From an uncultured Ruminococcus sp. (lineage in GTDB: Bacteria > Bacillota > Clostridia > Oscillospirales > Ruminococcaceae): a DNA stretch of 41,246 nucleotides. Position 1 is the stretch's first letter. Each line of letters begins with the position of its first letter. The position numbers were made by a program, and so were the translations under genes. Shown piece by piece: positions 24,616 through 32,436 of the stretch. A model generated the notes under the pieces. The model made no database searches. It was not told the DNA's origin and worked only from the letters and a program-made list of their open reading frames with translations. The stretch lies in the NCBI GenBank assembly GCA_947566125.1, contig CANOIR010000017.1:1-41246 (forward strand), written 5' to 3'.

Positions 24616-25752
24616 TTATGCAAAAAAGACTTTTGCTATTTCGTCTTCATTTATCTTTGAGCCTATTACGCAAAGTCTGCCAATAGTGCCGGCACTTCCA
24701 CGTCTGATGTCAGGTGTACCCGGAACATAGTCAAAATGTATCCAGCTGCCATCTGTACAAGAAACGATTCCCTTTGCACGAAGTATAAAGCCAAACTTCT
24801 CTTCATTTTCAAGTGCTGCAAGTGCAGATGCGATCTCTTCTTCTGAGTATTCACGTGCTGTTTCTTTGCCCCAGCTTGTAAATACATCATCTGCATGGTG
24901 ATGATGATGGTGATGTTCGTGGTCGTGGTCATGTCCACAGCAGCATTCTTCGCCATCTTCATGATGGTGGTGATGATGTTCATGCTCATGATCGTGGTCA
25001 TGTCCGCAGCAACACTCTTCTCCGTCTTCGTGGTGGTGGTGATGTTCATGTTCATGATCGTGGTTATGTCCGCAGCAGCATTCTTCTCCGTCTTCGTGAT
25101 GGTGATGATGCTCATGTTCAGCTTCTTCTTTCATCTTCTCAAGTTCATCACTAAGAGTGTTGTTGCGATTTATGGCAGCAAGGATCTGAGCTCCTGTAAG
25201 CTCGTCCCAATCTGTTGTGATAAGAGTAGCCTTGTCATTCATTGAACGTACACGCTCAACAGAATCATGAAGCTTTTCCGGAGAAAGACCTTTTGTATGA
25301 CTGAGTATTATACAGTCAGCGTTTTCAATCTGATTACCCCAGAATTCACCAAAGTTTTTCTGATACATCTTGCACTTCTTTGCATCAACAACAGTGACAC
25401 TTCCTTCAAGACAAGCACCCTCTATATCAATATTATTAACAGCACGTACAACATCGCTGAGTTTTCCTACACCTGATGGTTCAATGAGTATACGGTCAGG
25501 GTGATATTCCTCAAGAACCTGTGCAAGGGCTTTTCCAAAATCGCCAACAAGACTACAGCAAATACAGCCGCTGTTCATTTCAGTTACAGCAACCCCTGCA
25601 TCTTGTAAAAATCCTCCGTCAATACCAATTTCACCAAATTCATTCTCAATGAGAACTACCTTCTCACCAGCATAACTTTCAGCAATAAGCTTTTTAATAA
25701 GCGTAGTTTTACCAGCACCTAAAAAGCCGGAAAAAATATGAATTTTTGTCAT
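24616..25752 (-). CDS. COG0523/CobW-family metallochaperone GTPase with His/Cys-rich repeats
   Basis: 378 residues. Counting from the alternative GTG (25761): Walker A GFLGAGKTT (12-20), the metal-binding GCICC motif (65-69), IEPSGVGKLSDVV, a metal-rich insertion (215-290), and a C-terminal CobW_C domain with RAKGIVSC, WIHFDYVPG and RRGSAGTIGRLCVIG. The insertion holds runs of His, and EDGEECCCGH three times. Family members deliver zinc, nickel or cobalt to target enzymes; the insertion would bind many metal ions. The start is ATG 25752, with a weak AAGAAG ribosome site; GTG 25761 is possible. It is the first gene of a four-gene minus-strand unit with a promoter at 25792-25820. I saw no Zur-type operator. 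Confidence 0.93.
   Translation of the reverse strand: MTKIHIFSGFLGAGKTTLIKKLIAESYAGEKVVLIENEFGEIGIDGGFLQDAGVAVTEMNSGCICCSLVGDFGKALAQVLEEYHPDRILIEPSGVGKLSDVVRAVNNIDIEGACLEGSVTVVDAKKCKMYQKNFGEFWGNQIENADCIILSHTKGLSPEKLHDSVERVRSMNDKATLITTDWDELTGAQILAAINRNNTLSDELEKMKEEAEHEHHHHHEDGEECCCGHNHDHEHEHHHHHEDGEECCCGHDHDHEHEHHHHHHEDGEECCCGHDHDHEHHHHHHHADDVFTSWGKETAREYSEEEIASALAALENEEKFGFILRAKGIVSCTDGSWIHFDYVPGTPDIRRGSAGTIGRLCVIGSKINEDEIAKVFFA
24892..25119 (-). repeat. Tandem coding repeat for a His/Cys metal-binding region
   Basis: Three units of about 22-23 codons, each with a His run, EDGEECCCGH and D/E-H alternation, plus a partial fourth (HEHHHHHHHADD). Counts of His in the runs differ between units, and synonymous codons vary between copies, so it is not a very recent expansion. 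Such repeats can change copy number by slippage. Confidence 0.9.
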
Positions 25753-25791
25753 ATCAAACACTTCTTTCTAATTATATTAAATTTAACTTTT

Positions 25792-25820
25792 ATTATAACA
25801 CATCGGGTCTTAAATTGCAA
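25792..25820 (-). promoter_or_regulatory. Promoter of the COG0523 operon
   Basis: On the minus strand: TTGCAA (25820-25815), 17 bases, TATAAT (25797-25792). The distance to the start codon is about 40 bases. Confidence 0.8.
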
Positions 25821-25854
25821 CTGCTTTTTTAAGCGTATTTTTATACAATATAAG

Positions 25855-25918
25855 AACCTGTATTCATAGGATAATTTAGGATAATTTGCCGTCTTTATTA
25901 TCACTATAAATACAGGTT
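25855..25918 (-). terminator. Probable 3' hairpin of the VWA gene
   Basis: AACCTGTATTCATAG (25855-25869) pairs with CTATAAATACAGGTT (25904-25918) with one mismatch; the 34-base loop contains two copies of AGGATAATTT. It lies just after the VWA gene. The T run on the minus strand is poor, so it may stabilise rather than terminate. Confidence 0.45.
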
Positions 25919-25937
25919 ATAAAAAATCAATATAAGT

Positions 25938-27311
25938 TTACATAACTATTTCGCAGCAGTCAAAATCATTGTCAATATAATTTGCAATAAATCGTGCCTT
26001 AAAACTGCGTTTATTGCAGATAGAATCAGATGAACCCGATACGTCTAGATCTTCCGGAAGAACAAACTTGATACATCTTACAGTTACATTTCTGCATGAA
26101 GAATTTGTGTGTGCCGGAATCGTGACTGTTTTCATGCCACGTTTATATTCGTTGCCATTGTCATCCAATTCAGTTAGAATAGCAGCTAATGCAACTCTCT
26201 TGTTTGGGCAGACATTCTTTAATGTTACATCAAGCTTAATGATACGACCAAGTGATTCCATGCCAAGTTCACCGGCATCGAATTCAATGGTATCTTCGCA
26301 GCCGTCAACTGTAAGTTCTGCCGGCTCTGGACAAGTTTCAGGGATTATTACAACACCACAATCAACCGTTATCTCCGGCGATGGAAAATACGCTGTATTA
26401 TTTTCATCGTCACTATAATCTATAGACTCGTTTACTTCGACCTTGCCTGAACATGGACCTATATGCTGTACCATGAATTCAAGTACTGCACCTTCACTTT
26501 GATTCACACCAAGTTCATTTATATTCCAGCGTACAGTATTTGTGTCTATAAGACTTGCAGTTCCCTTTGTAGGAACAGAAACCGATGTTATATGAAAACA
26601 TGGAGATATTTTATCAGTTATCTCAATGTTAGTTGCACCGGGCTTGGTAATATTCCTTGCAATATCCTCAAAAAGGTCTTCAAGTTCGGCATCGTCCGGT
26701 GTTATCGCAACATAAGCTGAATCAGGATCTGATGCCCATTCACGCAGTGCATCTTCATCAATGCCGCCGTTTCCTGAAAGTCCTATCACATATATTATAA
26801 CACCTTGTGCTTTAGCAGCCGCAGCTGCTATACTAGGGTCGCCGCCTTCTGTAGTAAATCCATCGGTAAACATTACCATGATCTTAGCATTATTGGAATT
26901 CGGGTCAAATAATTGATTTGCCTTTGTAAATGCATCAGCGTGGTTTGTATTTCCTCCTGCTGAAAGTGCATCGACCGCTTCTTTAAGGTCATCAACTGAA
27001 GTTATAAGTTGTGTATCCTGAACGGCTGTTTTGGCAAAACTTACAATTCCAATACGGCTGCCATTGCCTATATTACCATCATGTGCACTGTCAGTTGATT
27101 CATCTATTATATCAATAAATTTATTTGCACCTATCTTCAAGTTTTCAATAGCACTGCCTGACATACTGCCGGAACGGTCAAGTATCAGTACAATATCTGT
27201 TGGATTGCTTATAATATTAGGTTCAGCAGATAAAGACAATTTTACATTAAATGAACCTCCGCAATTTATCTTTTCAGTGCTTAATTCTTTGTTTGAATTA
27301 CTTATTCCCAT
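25938..27311 (-). CDS. Von Willebrand factor A domain protein without signal peptide
   Basis: 457 residues. A VWA domain covers about 38-220, with the metal-adhesion motif DRSGSMS (45-51), the threonine/serine position in AGGNTNHADAF, and FTDGFTTEGGD. Beta-rich domains follow (about 225-320 with WNINELGVNQ, then 330-457 with several cysteines, including VTVRCIKFVLP and DNDFDCCEIVM). VWA proteins bind ligands through Mg; no partner is known here. No signal peptide, sortase motif or membrane segment is visible, so it is predicted cytoplasmic or exported by an unrecognised route. The ribosome site AAAGGA precedes the ATG. It is divergent from pepF, with two palindromes in the shared upstream region. 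Confidence 0.88.
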   Translation of the reverse strand: MGISNSNKELSTEKINCGGSFNVKLSLSAEPNIISNPTDIVLILDRSGSMSGSAIENLKIGANKFIDIIDESTDSAHDGNIGNGSRIGIVSFAKTAVQDTQLITSVDDLKEAVDALSAGGNTNHADAFTKANQLFDPNSNNAKIMVMFTDGFTTEGGDPSIAAAAAKAQGVIIYVIGLSGNGGIDEDALREWASDPDSAYVAITPDDAELEDLFEDIARNITKPGATNIEITDKISPCFHITSVSVPTKGTASLIDTNTVRWNINELGVNQSEGAVLEFMVQHIGPCSGKVEVNESIDYSDDENNTAYFPSPEITVDCGVVIIPETCPEPAELTVDGCEDTIEFDAGELGMESLGRIIKLDVTLKNVCPNKRVALAAILTELDDNGNEYKRGMKTVTIPAHTNSSCRNVTVRCIKFVLPEDLDVSGSSDSICNKRSFKARFIANYIDNDFDCCEIVM

Positions 27312-27336
27312 TTGATTTATTCCTTTCTAAGCCTTA

Positions 27337-27349
27337 AATAAGACTTATT
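27337..27349. promoter_or_regulatory. Palindrome AATAAGACTTATT, possible operator
   Basis: Half-sites AATAAG and CTTATT with a one-base centre, 26 bases before the VWA start codon. The same half-sites recur at 27408-27421. This is a candidate binding site for a dimeric regulator; no adjacent regulator gene is present. Confidence 0.35.
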
Positions 27350-27407
27350 ACAATATATGATCAAAGCTTAAGAGCAGTGAATGATACTTTATTTATATTC
27401 AAATAAA

Positions 27408-27421
27408 AATAAGATCTTATT
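27408..27421. promoter_or_regulatory. Palindrome AATAAGATCTTATT, possible operator
   Basis: A perfect 14-base palindrome with the same half-sites as 27337-27349, six bases before the -35 of the pepF promoter. The placement would suit control of pepF, the VWA gene, or both. AT-rich palindromes arise by chance, so confidence is modest. Confidence 0.35.
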
Positions 27422-27427
27422 CTCATA

Positions 27428-27456
27428 TTGTATTTTTATTTAAATCATGGTATAAT
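27428..27456 (+). promoter_or_regulatory. Promoter of pepF
   Basis: TTGTAT (27428-27433), 17 bases, TATAAT (27451-27456) preceded by TGG. The start codon at 27496 is about 40 bases downstream. Confidence 0.75.
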
Positions 27457-27495
27457 ATATAATATAATTGATTGAATAACAGGAGGAGAAACATT

Positions 27496-29292
27496 ATGAA
27501 CAATGGCAAACCTATGAATCGCTGCGAAGTTCCGGCAGAATATACATGGAATCTGCAAGACCTTTGCAAATCAGATGATATATTTGAAGAACAATTTAAA
27601 ACAGTACAAAATCTCTTATCAGAAGTTTCTGCATTCAATGGCAGACTTTCAGAAGGTGCTGATGTGATACTTGCATTTTTCACAAAACTTGAAGAGGCAG
27701 AACAAACTTTTGAAACTATTTACGTGTATGCAAATATGCACCTTCATGAAGATATGAATATTTCAAAATATCAAGGCTATTGTACAAGAATGCAAAGTCT
27801 TGCTGTAAATCTTGCCGAAGCTGCATCTTTCTTTGAACCTGAACTTTTATCTCTCTCAGAAGAACAAATAATCGCATATATAAATGATAAACTGCTTTCA
27901 AAGTATAAGCTTTTGCTTGAGCGTATTCTTAAAAGAAAAGAACATACACTCTCACCTGCTGAAGAACTGATAGTTGCAAAGTCAAGCGAAATGGCATCTG
28001 CCGCAGATGATATTTTCAGTATGCTGAATGACGCTGACCTTAAATTCGGCGAAATAAAAGATTCTGATGGTAAAATGACAGAACTTACATCCGAACGTTT
28101 TATAAACTTTATGGAATCTACAGACAGAGATGTAAGAAAAAATGCATTTGAGCGATTCTATGAGATATACGGTCAATTTAAAAATACTATAGGCACATCA
28201 TATGCTGCTAGTATAAAAAAAGCAAGATTTTATTCTAATGTAAGAAAATATTCTTCAACCCTGGAAATGTCACTTTCTCAGAATGAGATACCACTCTCCG
28301 TTTATGATAATCTCATCAAAACAGTAAGAGAAAATCTACCCGCTATGCATAAATATATTTCTCTAAGAAAAAGAGTGCTTGACGTTTCAGAACACCATTT
28401 TTATGATAACTATGTTTCACTCGTACCGGATTATAACAAGAAATTTACATTCGAAGAAGCCAAGGATATGGCTCGCAAAGGACTTGCACCTATGGGAGAA
28501 GATTACCTCAGACGTCTTGAAGAGGGATTTTCAAACAGATGGATCGATGTATATGAAAACATCGGCAAATGCAGTGGTGCATACTCATGGGGTGCATATG
28601 GAACTCACCCATATGTTCTTATGAATTTCCAAGGCAACCTTGATGATGTATTTACTCTTGTTCATGAAATGGGCCATGCTCTTCATTCTATGTACTCTAA
28701 TGAAACACAGCCGTACACTTATGCCGGATATAAAATCTTTGTAGCCGAAGTGGCTTCTACTTGCAATGAAGCTCTCCTTATGCGATATATGTTATCTAAA
28801 AGCTCTGATAAACGTGAAAAAGCATATCTTATAAATCATTTTATCGACCAGTTTAAGGGAACTCTATACAGACAGACAATGTTTGCTGAATTTGAAAAAG
28901 CTGCACATGAGCTTTATGTATCCGGCAAAGCACTTACAACAGATGCTCTTTGTGAAATATATAGAAATCTAAACAAAGATTACTTTGGCGATGATATGCT
29001 TATAGATGATGAGATAGCTTTGGAATGGCTTAGAATACCTCACTTCTACAATGAATTCTATGTATATCAATATGCAACAGGGTTCTCTGCTGCAATAGCA
29101 CTGTCCAACCGAATATTAAAAGAAGGCAAACCAGCTGTTGATGATTATATCAGCTTCCTTAAAGGCGGTTCGTCACAAGATCCTATATCCCTTCTTAAAA
29201 TTGCCGGCGTTGATATGACATCACCGCAGCCTATTGAAGACGCACTCAAACTTTTCAGCAATCTTGTTGATGAGCTTTCAGAGCTGCTTTAA
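27496..29292 (+). CDS. pepF: Oligoendopeptidase F (M3B metallopeptidase)
   Basis: 598 residues, the family norm. It is a cytoplasmic zinc peptidase that cleaves oligopeptides. The HEXXH site is in FTLVHEMGHALHSMYS, followed by the third ligand Glu in the AEVASTCNEALL helix; the N-terminal VPAEYTWNLQDL is typical. The start is ATG 27496 with AGGAGG (27481-27486) 9 bases before; the upstream TTG start at 27472 would include the ribosome site. It is a single gene with its own promoter, divergent from the VWA gene. A weakly T-rich region rather than a clear hairpin follows. Confidence 0.96.
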   Translation: MNNGKPMNRCEVPAEYTWNLQDLCKSDDIFEEQFKTVQNLLSEVSAFNGRLSEGADVILAFFTKLEEAEQTFETIYVYANMHLHEDMNISKYQGYCTRMQSLAVNLAEAASFFEPELLSLSEEQIIAYINDKLLSKYKLLLERILKRKEHTLSPAEELIVAKSSEMASAADDIFSMLNDADLKFGEIKDSDGKMTELTSERFINFMESTDRDVRKNAFERFYEIYGQFKNTIGTSYAASIKKARFYSNVRKYSSTLEMSLSQNEIPLSVYDNLIKTVRENLPAMHKYISLRKRVLDVSEHHFYDNYVSLVPDYNKKFTFEEAKDMARKGLAPMGEDYLRRLEEGFSNRWIDVYENIGKCSGAYSWGAYGTHPYVLMNFQGNLDDVFTLVHEMGHALHSMYSNETQPYTYAGYKIFVAEVASTCNEALLMRYMLSKSSDKREKAYLINHFIDQFKGTLYRQTMFAEFEKAAHELYVSGKALTTDALCEIYRNLNKDYFGDDMLIDDEIALEWLRIPHFYNEFYVYQYATGFSAAIALSNRILKEGKPAVDDYISFLKGGSSQDPISLLKIAGVDMTSPQPIEDALKLFSNLVDELSELL

Positions 29293-29335
29293 TAAATTTA
29301 TAAATTTCACTTGCATATAATTTTTCAAAAAAGCC

Positions 29336-29364
29336 TTGACAATACAGGACTTGAATGATATAAT
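29336..29364 (+). promoter_or_regulatory. Promoter of the asnS-asnA operon
   Basis: Perfect consensus TTGACA (29336-29341), 17 bases, TATAAT (29359-29364), with TG one base before the -10. Predicted transcription start is near 29371, at the beginning of the T-box leader. Confidence 0.9.
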
Positions 29365-29384
29365 TATTTCTATACCGATAATAA

Positions 29385-29683
29385 ATGCCTTGACGAAGAG
29401 AAGTAGCATGGGAATTCGTTTTCAGTGAGTATGAGATAGTGTGAATCATATATCAGAACCTTTGCGAATAACACTTCCGAGCAGCAAACTGAACGATTGG
29501 TAATATCTATTATTTAGTCTAGTAGGTAAGACGTCGCCGTGCGTTAAACGGAACGTTCATGTATGTGAACGCAAGAGTGACCGTATTTTAATTCTTGTAT
29601 TGTTTAGTTATGTACGGTAATTCAGGTGGCACCACGGATATTGTATCCCGTCCTGATGTTTTATTCAGGACGGGATTATTTTA
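29385..29683 (+). promoter_or_regulatory. T-box riboswitch sensing uncharged tRNA-Asn
   Basis: A leader of about 330 bases before asnS has the T-box landmarks: GACGAAGAGAAGTAGCA at the 5' side of stem I, a 3' side with GCGAATAACACTTCCGAGC, and the T-box core CAGGTGGCACCACGG (29623-29637). The likely specifier is AAC (29470-29472), an Asn codon. The antiterminator bulge TGGC (29627-29630) is complementary to GCCA, the 3' end expected for tRNA-Asn with a G discriminator. A terminator follows: ATCCCGTCCTGA (29645-29656) with TCAGGACGGGAT (29665-29676). Uncharged tRNA-Asn should prevent termination and raise asnS and asnA expression. Confidence 0.93.
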
Positions 29684-29684
29684 T
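29645..29684 (+). terminator. T-box-controlled terminator before asnS
   Basis: A perfect 12-base stem (29645-29656 with 29665-29676) and a TTATTTTATTT tail. Its 5' arm lies directly after the T-box core, as required for the alternative antiterminator fold. Confidence 0.88.
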
Positions 29685-29703
29685 TTATGAAAGGAATTTA
29701 AAT

Positions 29704-31074
29704 ATGAAGCATATTGATATTAAAAACATTTTTACCGATAAAAATTATATCGGTCAGAACGTTACTGTATGCGGTTGGATGAGAACAGCAAGAAATTCAA
29801 AGACTATGGCTTTCATCGCACTCAATGACGGCACTACTTTAAATCACCTCCAAATAGTTATAGACAAGTCTACTGATATTGAATATGAAGATGCACTCCA
29901 TCTGGGAACATCTTTAAAGGTAGTAGGAAAGCTTGTTGAAGACCAGCATGGTTCAGTTGAAATAAATGCGGAAGAAATCATTGTACTGGGTGAATGCCCT
30001 GCTGAATATCCGCTCCAGAAAAAACGTCATACTCTTGAATTTCTGCGTACTATGCCTCATCTGCGTGGCAGAACAAATACCTTCAATGCAGTTTTGCGTG
30101 TACGTTCTGTAATGGCAGAGGCAATTCATCAATATTTTCAGGATAGAAATTTTGTATATGTAAATACTCCTCTTATCACCGGCAGTGACTGCGAAGGTGC
30201 TGGTGAAATGTTTCAGGTAACAACTATCGGTTACTCAAATGAATATAAAAACGAAGAGGAATATTATTCAGATGATTTCTTCGGCAGACGCGCAGGACTT
30301 AGCGTTTCTGGTCAGCTTGAAGGAGAAGTAGCTGCTATGGCCATGGGCAAGATCTATACATTCGGTCCAAGCTTTAGAGCTGAAAACAGCAACACTCCTA
30401 AACATCTTGCAGAATTCTGGCACGTTGAACCGGAGATAGCTTTTGCAGAACTTCCGGATATTATAGAAGAAGCTGAAAGCATGGTAAAATATGTTATCCG
30501 TACTGTACTTGATACCTGCAAGGAAGAAATGAAATTCTTTGACGCACACTTTGAAAAAGGTCTGATAGACCGTCTTGAAGAACTCATTTCACATGAATTC
30601 GGCGTTTGCGATTATACTGAAGCTATACGCTTGCTACAGGAATCCGGAGAAAAGTTCCAGTATCCAGTTGAATGGGGTTGCGATCTTCAGACAGAGCATG
30701 AAAGATATATATCCGAAAAGGTATTCAAGAAAGCTGTATTTGTAACGAATTATCCAAAGGCTATCAAGTCATTCTATATGAAGCAAAATCCGGATGGAAA
30801 GACTGTTGCCGCTGTTGACCTGCTTGTACCTGGTGTAGGTGAAATTATAGGCGGAAGCGAACGTGAAGCAAATTATGATAAACTCGTTGGCGAAATGGAA
30901 TCAAGAGGTATGAACCTTGATCTCTACAGCGACTATCTTGACCTTAGAAAGTTTGGCTCTGTTCCTCACGGCGGATTTGGACTCGGCTTTGAACGTCTTA
31001 TCATGTATGTTACAGGCGTATCAAATATTCGTGATGTTATCCTTTACCCAAGAACTGTAGGCAGCATTCGATAA
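29704..31074 (+). CDS. asnS: Asparaginyl-tRNA synthetase
   Basis: 456 residues. It is a class IIb synthetase with an N-terminal OB-fold anticodon-binding domain (about 1-110; VTVCGWMRTARNSKT) and a catalytic domain with motif 2 FGPSFRAENSNTPKHL/EFWHVEPE and motif 3 GGFGLGFERLIMY. Asn rather than Asp specificity is supported by the AENSNTPKHLAEFW block and by the Asn T-box upstream. The start is ATG 29704 behind GAAAGGAA; the longer frame from 29626 would begin inside the T-box core and terminator and is not real. It is co-transcribed with asnA. Confidence 0.97.
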   Translation: MKHIDIKNIFTDKNYIGQNVTVCGWMRTARNSKTMAFIALNDGTTLNHLQIVIDKSTDIEYEDALHLGTSLKVVGKLVEDQHGSVEINAEEIIVLGECPAEYPLQKKRHTLEFLRTMPHLRGRTNTFNAVLRVRSVMAEAIHQYFQDRNFVYVNTPLITGSDCEGAGEMFQVTTIGYSNEYKNEEEYYSDDFFGRRAGLSVSGQLEGEVAAMAMGKIYTFGPSFRAENSNTPKHLAEFWHVEPEIAFAELPDIIEEAESMVKYVIRTVLDTCKEEMKFFDAHFEKGLIDRLEELISHEFGVCDYTEAIRLLQESGEKFQYPVEWGCDLQTEHERYISEKVFKKAVFVTNYPKAIKSFYMKQNPDGKTVAAVDLLVPGVGEIIGGSEREANYDKLVGEMESRGMNLDLYSDYLDLRKFGSVPHGGFGLGFERLIMYVTGVSNIRDVILYPRTVGSIR

Positions 31075-31091
31075 AAATTATAAATATAAGG

Positions 31092-31124
31092 ATCTGTCTT
31101 CACAAAATACAGCGGAAGACAGAT
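31092..31124 (+). other. Intercistronic hairpin between asnS and asnA
   Basis: ATCTGTCTTC (31092-31101) pairs perfectly with GAAGACAGAT (31115-31124), loop 13 bases. No T run follows, so it is not a standard terminator; it could be a processing or stabilising element that separates levels of the two genes. Confidence 0.55.
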
Positions 31125-31151
31125 TCTAAAAACACGAAAGGAATGATACTT

Positions 31152-32162
31152 ATGTCAAAATCCCTGTATATCCCAGAAGGCTACTCATCTGCACTTACAC
31201 TTCGTCAGACTCAGCACGCAATCAAATACATTAAAGATGTATTTCAGCAGGCTCTGTCATTTGCTCTTATACTCGACCGTGTAACAGCTCCGCTCATTGT
31301 TCAAAAAGGCAGTGGTATAAATGATGACTTAAACGGAATTGAAAGAAAAGTAGACTTCTCTATAAAGGAAATCGAAGGTGACGGTGAAGTCGTACAATCA
31401 CTGGCAAAGTGGAAGCGTATGGCGCTTTACCGTTATGGGTATCAGCCGGGTGAAGGCATATATGCCGATATGAACGCTATAAGACGTGATGACGATACAG
31501 ATAATGTTCATTCTATATTTGTTGACCAATGGGATTGGGAAAAGGTCATAACAAGAGAGCAGAGAAATATAGAAACACTGAAAGATACTGTAAAGGCTAT
31601 TGTAAAGGCTATATACAATACAAAGCGTAAGGTAAGCCTGCGTTATCCTCAGCTTAAAGCAAAAATTTGCGATACTCCTTTCTTTATTACATCACAGGAA
31701 CTTGAAGATATGTATCCTGATAAAACTCCAAAAGAACGTGAATCTATCATCGCAAAAGAACACGGCACTGTATTTGTAATGCAAATAGGCGGTAAACTTA
31801 ACAGCGGTGAAAAACATGACGGCCGTGCTCCTGATTATGATGATTGGTCACTTAATGGCGATTTGCTTTTCTGGGATGAAGTATTGGGAAGTGCAATTGA
31901 AATATCATCTATGGGTATTCGTGTTGATGAAGACTCCCTGCAAAAACAGCTTGCTGAATGTGACGCTTTGGACAGAAACAAATATGAGTATCATAAAATG
32001 ATAACAAATGGAACTCTGCCGCTTACTATAGGCGGTGGAATCGGTCAGTCAAGACTTTGTATGCTGCTTCTTGAAAAGGCTCATATAGGCGAAGTTCAGG
32101 CATCTATCTGGCCTGCTGAAATGACTGAAAAATGTAAAGAAAGCGGTATAACATTACTGTAA
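31152..32162 (+). CDS. asnA: Aspartate-ammonia ligase (asparagine synthetase A)
   Basis: 336 residues. It makes asparagine from aspartate, ammonia and ATP. The fold is related to class II synthetases. Recognisable blocks: LYIPEGYSSALTLRQTQHAI, LDRVTAPLIVQKGSGIND, DQWDWEKVI, GRAPDYDDWSLNGD and GGGIGQSRLCMLLLEK. The start is ATG 31152 with GAAAGGAA 9-16 bases before; an ATG at 31143 lies too close to this site. Placed 77 bases after asnS, it falls under the same T-box, so shortage of charged tRNA-Asn raises both the supply of asparagine and its use. Confidence 0.97.
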   Translation: MSKSLYIPEGYSSALTLRQTQHAIKYIKDVFQQALSFALILDRVTAPLIVQKGSGINDDLNGIERKVDFSIKEIEGDGEVVQSLAKWKRMALYRYGYQPGEGIYADMNAIRRDDDTDNVHSIFVDQWDWEKVITREQRNIETLKDTVKAIVKAIYNTKRKVSLRYPQLKAKICDTPFFITSQELEDMYPDKTPKERESIIAKEHGTVFVMQIGGKLNSGEKHDGRAPDYDDWSLNGDLLFWDEVLGSAIEISSMGIRVDEDSLQKQLAECDALDRNKYEYHKMITNGTLPLTIGGGIGQSRLCMLLLEKAHIGEVQASIWPAEMTEKCKESGITLL

Positions 32163-32164
32163 AA

Positions 32165-32182
32165 CGAGCTGTCGCCAGCTCG
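32165..32182 (+). other. Short GC-rich hairpin after asnA
   Basis: CGAGCTG (32165-32171) / CAGCTCG (32176-32182), loop TCGC, directly after the asnA stop and without a T run. The rest of 32183-32267 shows no gene or motif that I can name. Confidence 0.5.
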
Positions 32183-32267
32183 ACCGCCCTACGACCCCTA
32201 ATTTCACTTTTTAATAATTTAAAGTATACAACGTCCCCTACCAGGTGACGATATGCTTGTCTTTTAA

Positions 32268-32322
32268 ATGAAAACAACAAAAAGGCTGTTGCAGCTCAAA
32301 TTTCTGCAGCAGCCCATTTTTA
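32268..32322 (+). repeat. Dispersed terminator repeat, copy 2
   Basis: ATGAAAACAACAAAAAGG lead, stem GGCTGTTGCA (32284-32293) / TGCAGCAGCC (32305-32314) with one G-U pair, loop GCTCAAATTTC, and a T run at 32317-32321. It probably ends the asnS-asnA transcript. Lead and loop are shared with copies at 9727 and 35538. AT-rich sequence with no recognisable feature fills 32323-32436. Confidence 0.85.
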
Positions 32323-32436
32323 AATTACAAGCAAATAATATAATAAATATAACTGGATAAAAAATTATCATACGCACAAAATATTATAAATCAAGTAAAA
32401 CAATGCAAAATGAATTTCAAAGGAGAATACATCATT

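Noticed and set aside
24891..25120. CRISPR-like regular repetition in the COG0523 gene
   Set aside because: The units are coding, in frame, without unique spacers, and vary synonymously.
24895..25245. Long open frame on the plus strand opposite the His/Cys repeat, coding Met/Val-rich sequence
   Set aside because: It is a by-product of repeated CAT/CAC codons on the minus strand, with no ribosome site and no plausible protein composition.
25798..25850. Zur-type operator near the COG0523 promoter
   Set aside because: No inverted repeat of the expected Zur form was found between the promoter and start codon.
29501..29580. tRNA-like stretch with TAGTAGGTAAGACG and CGTTCATG
   Set aside because: It lies within the T-box leader and does not close an acceptor stem.
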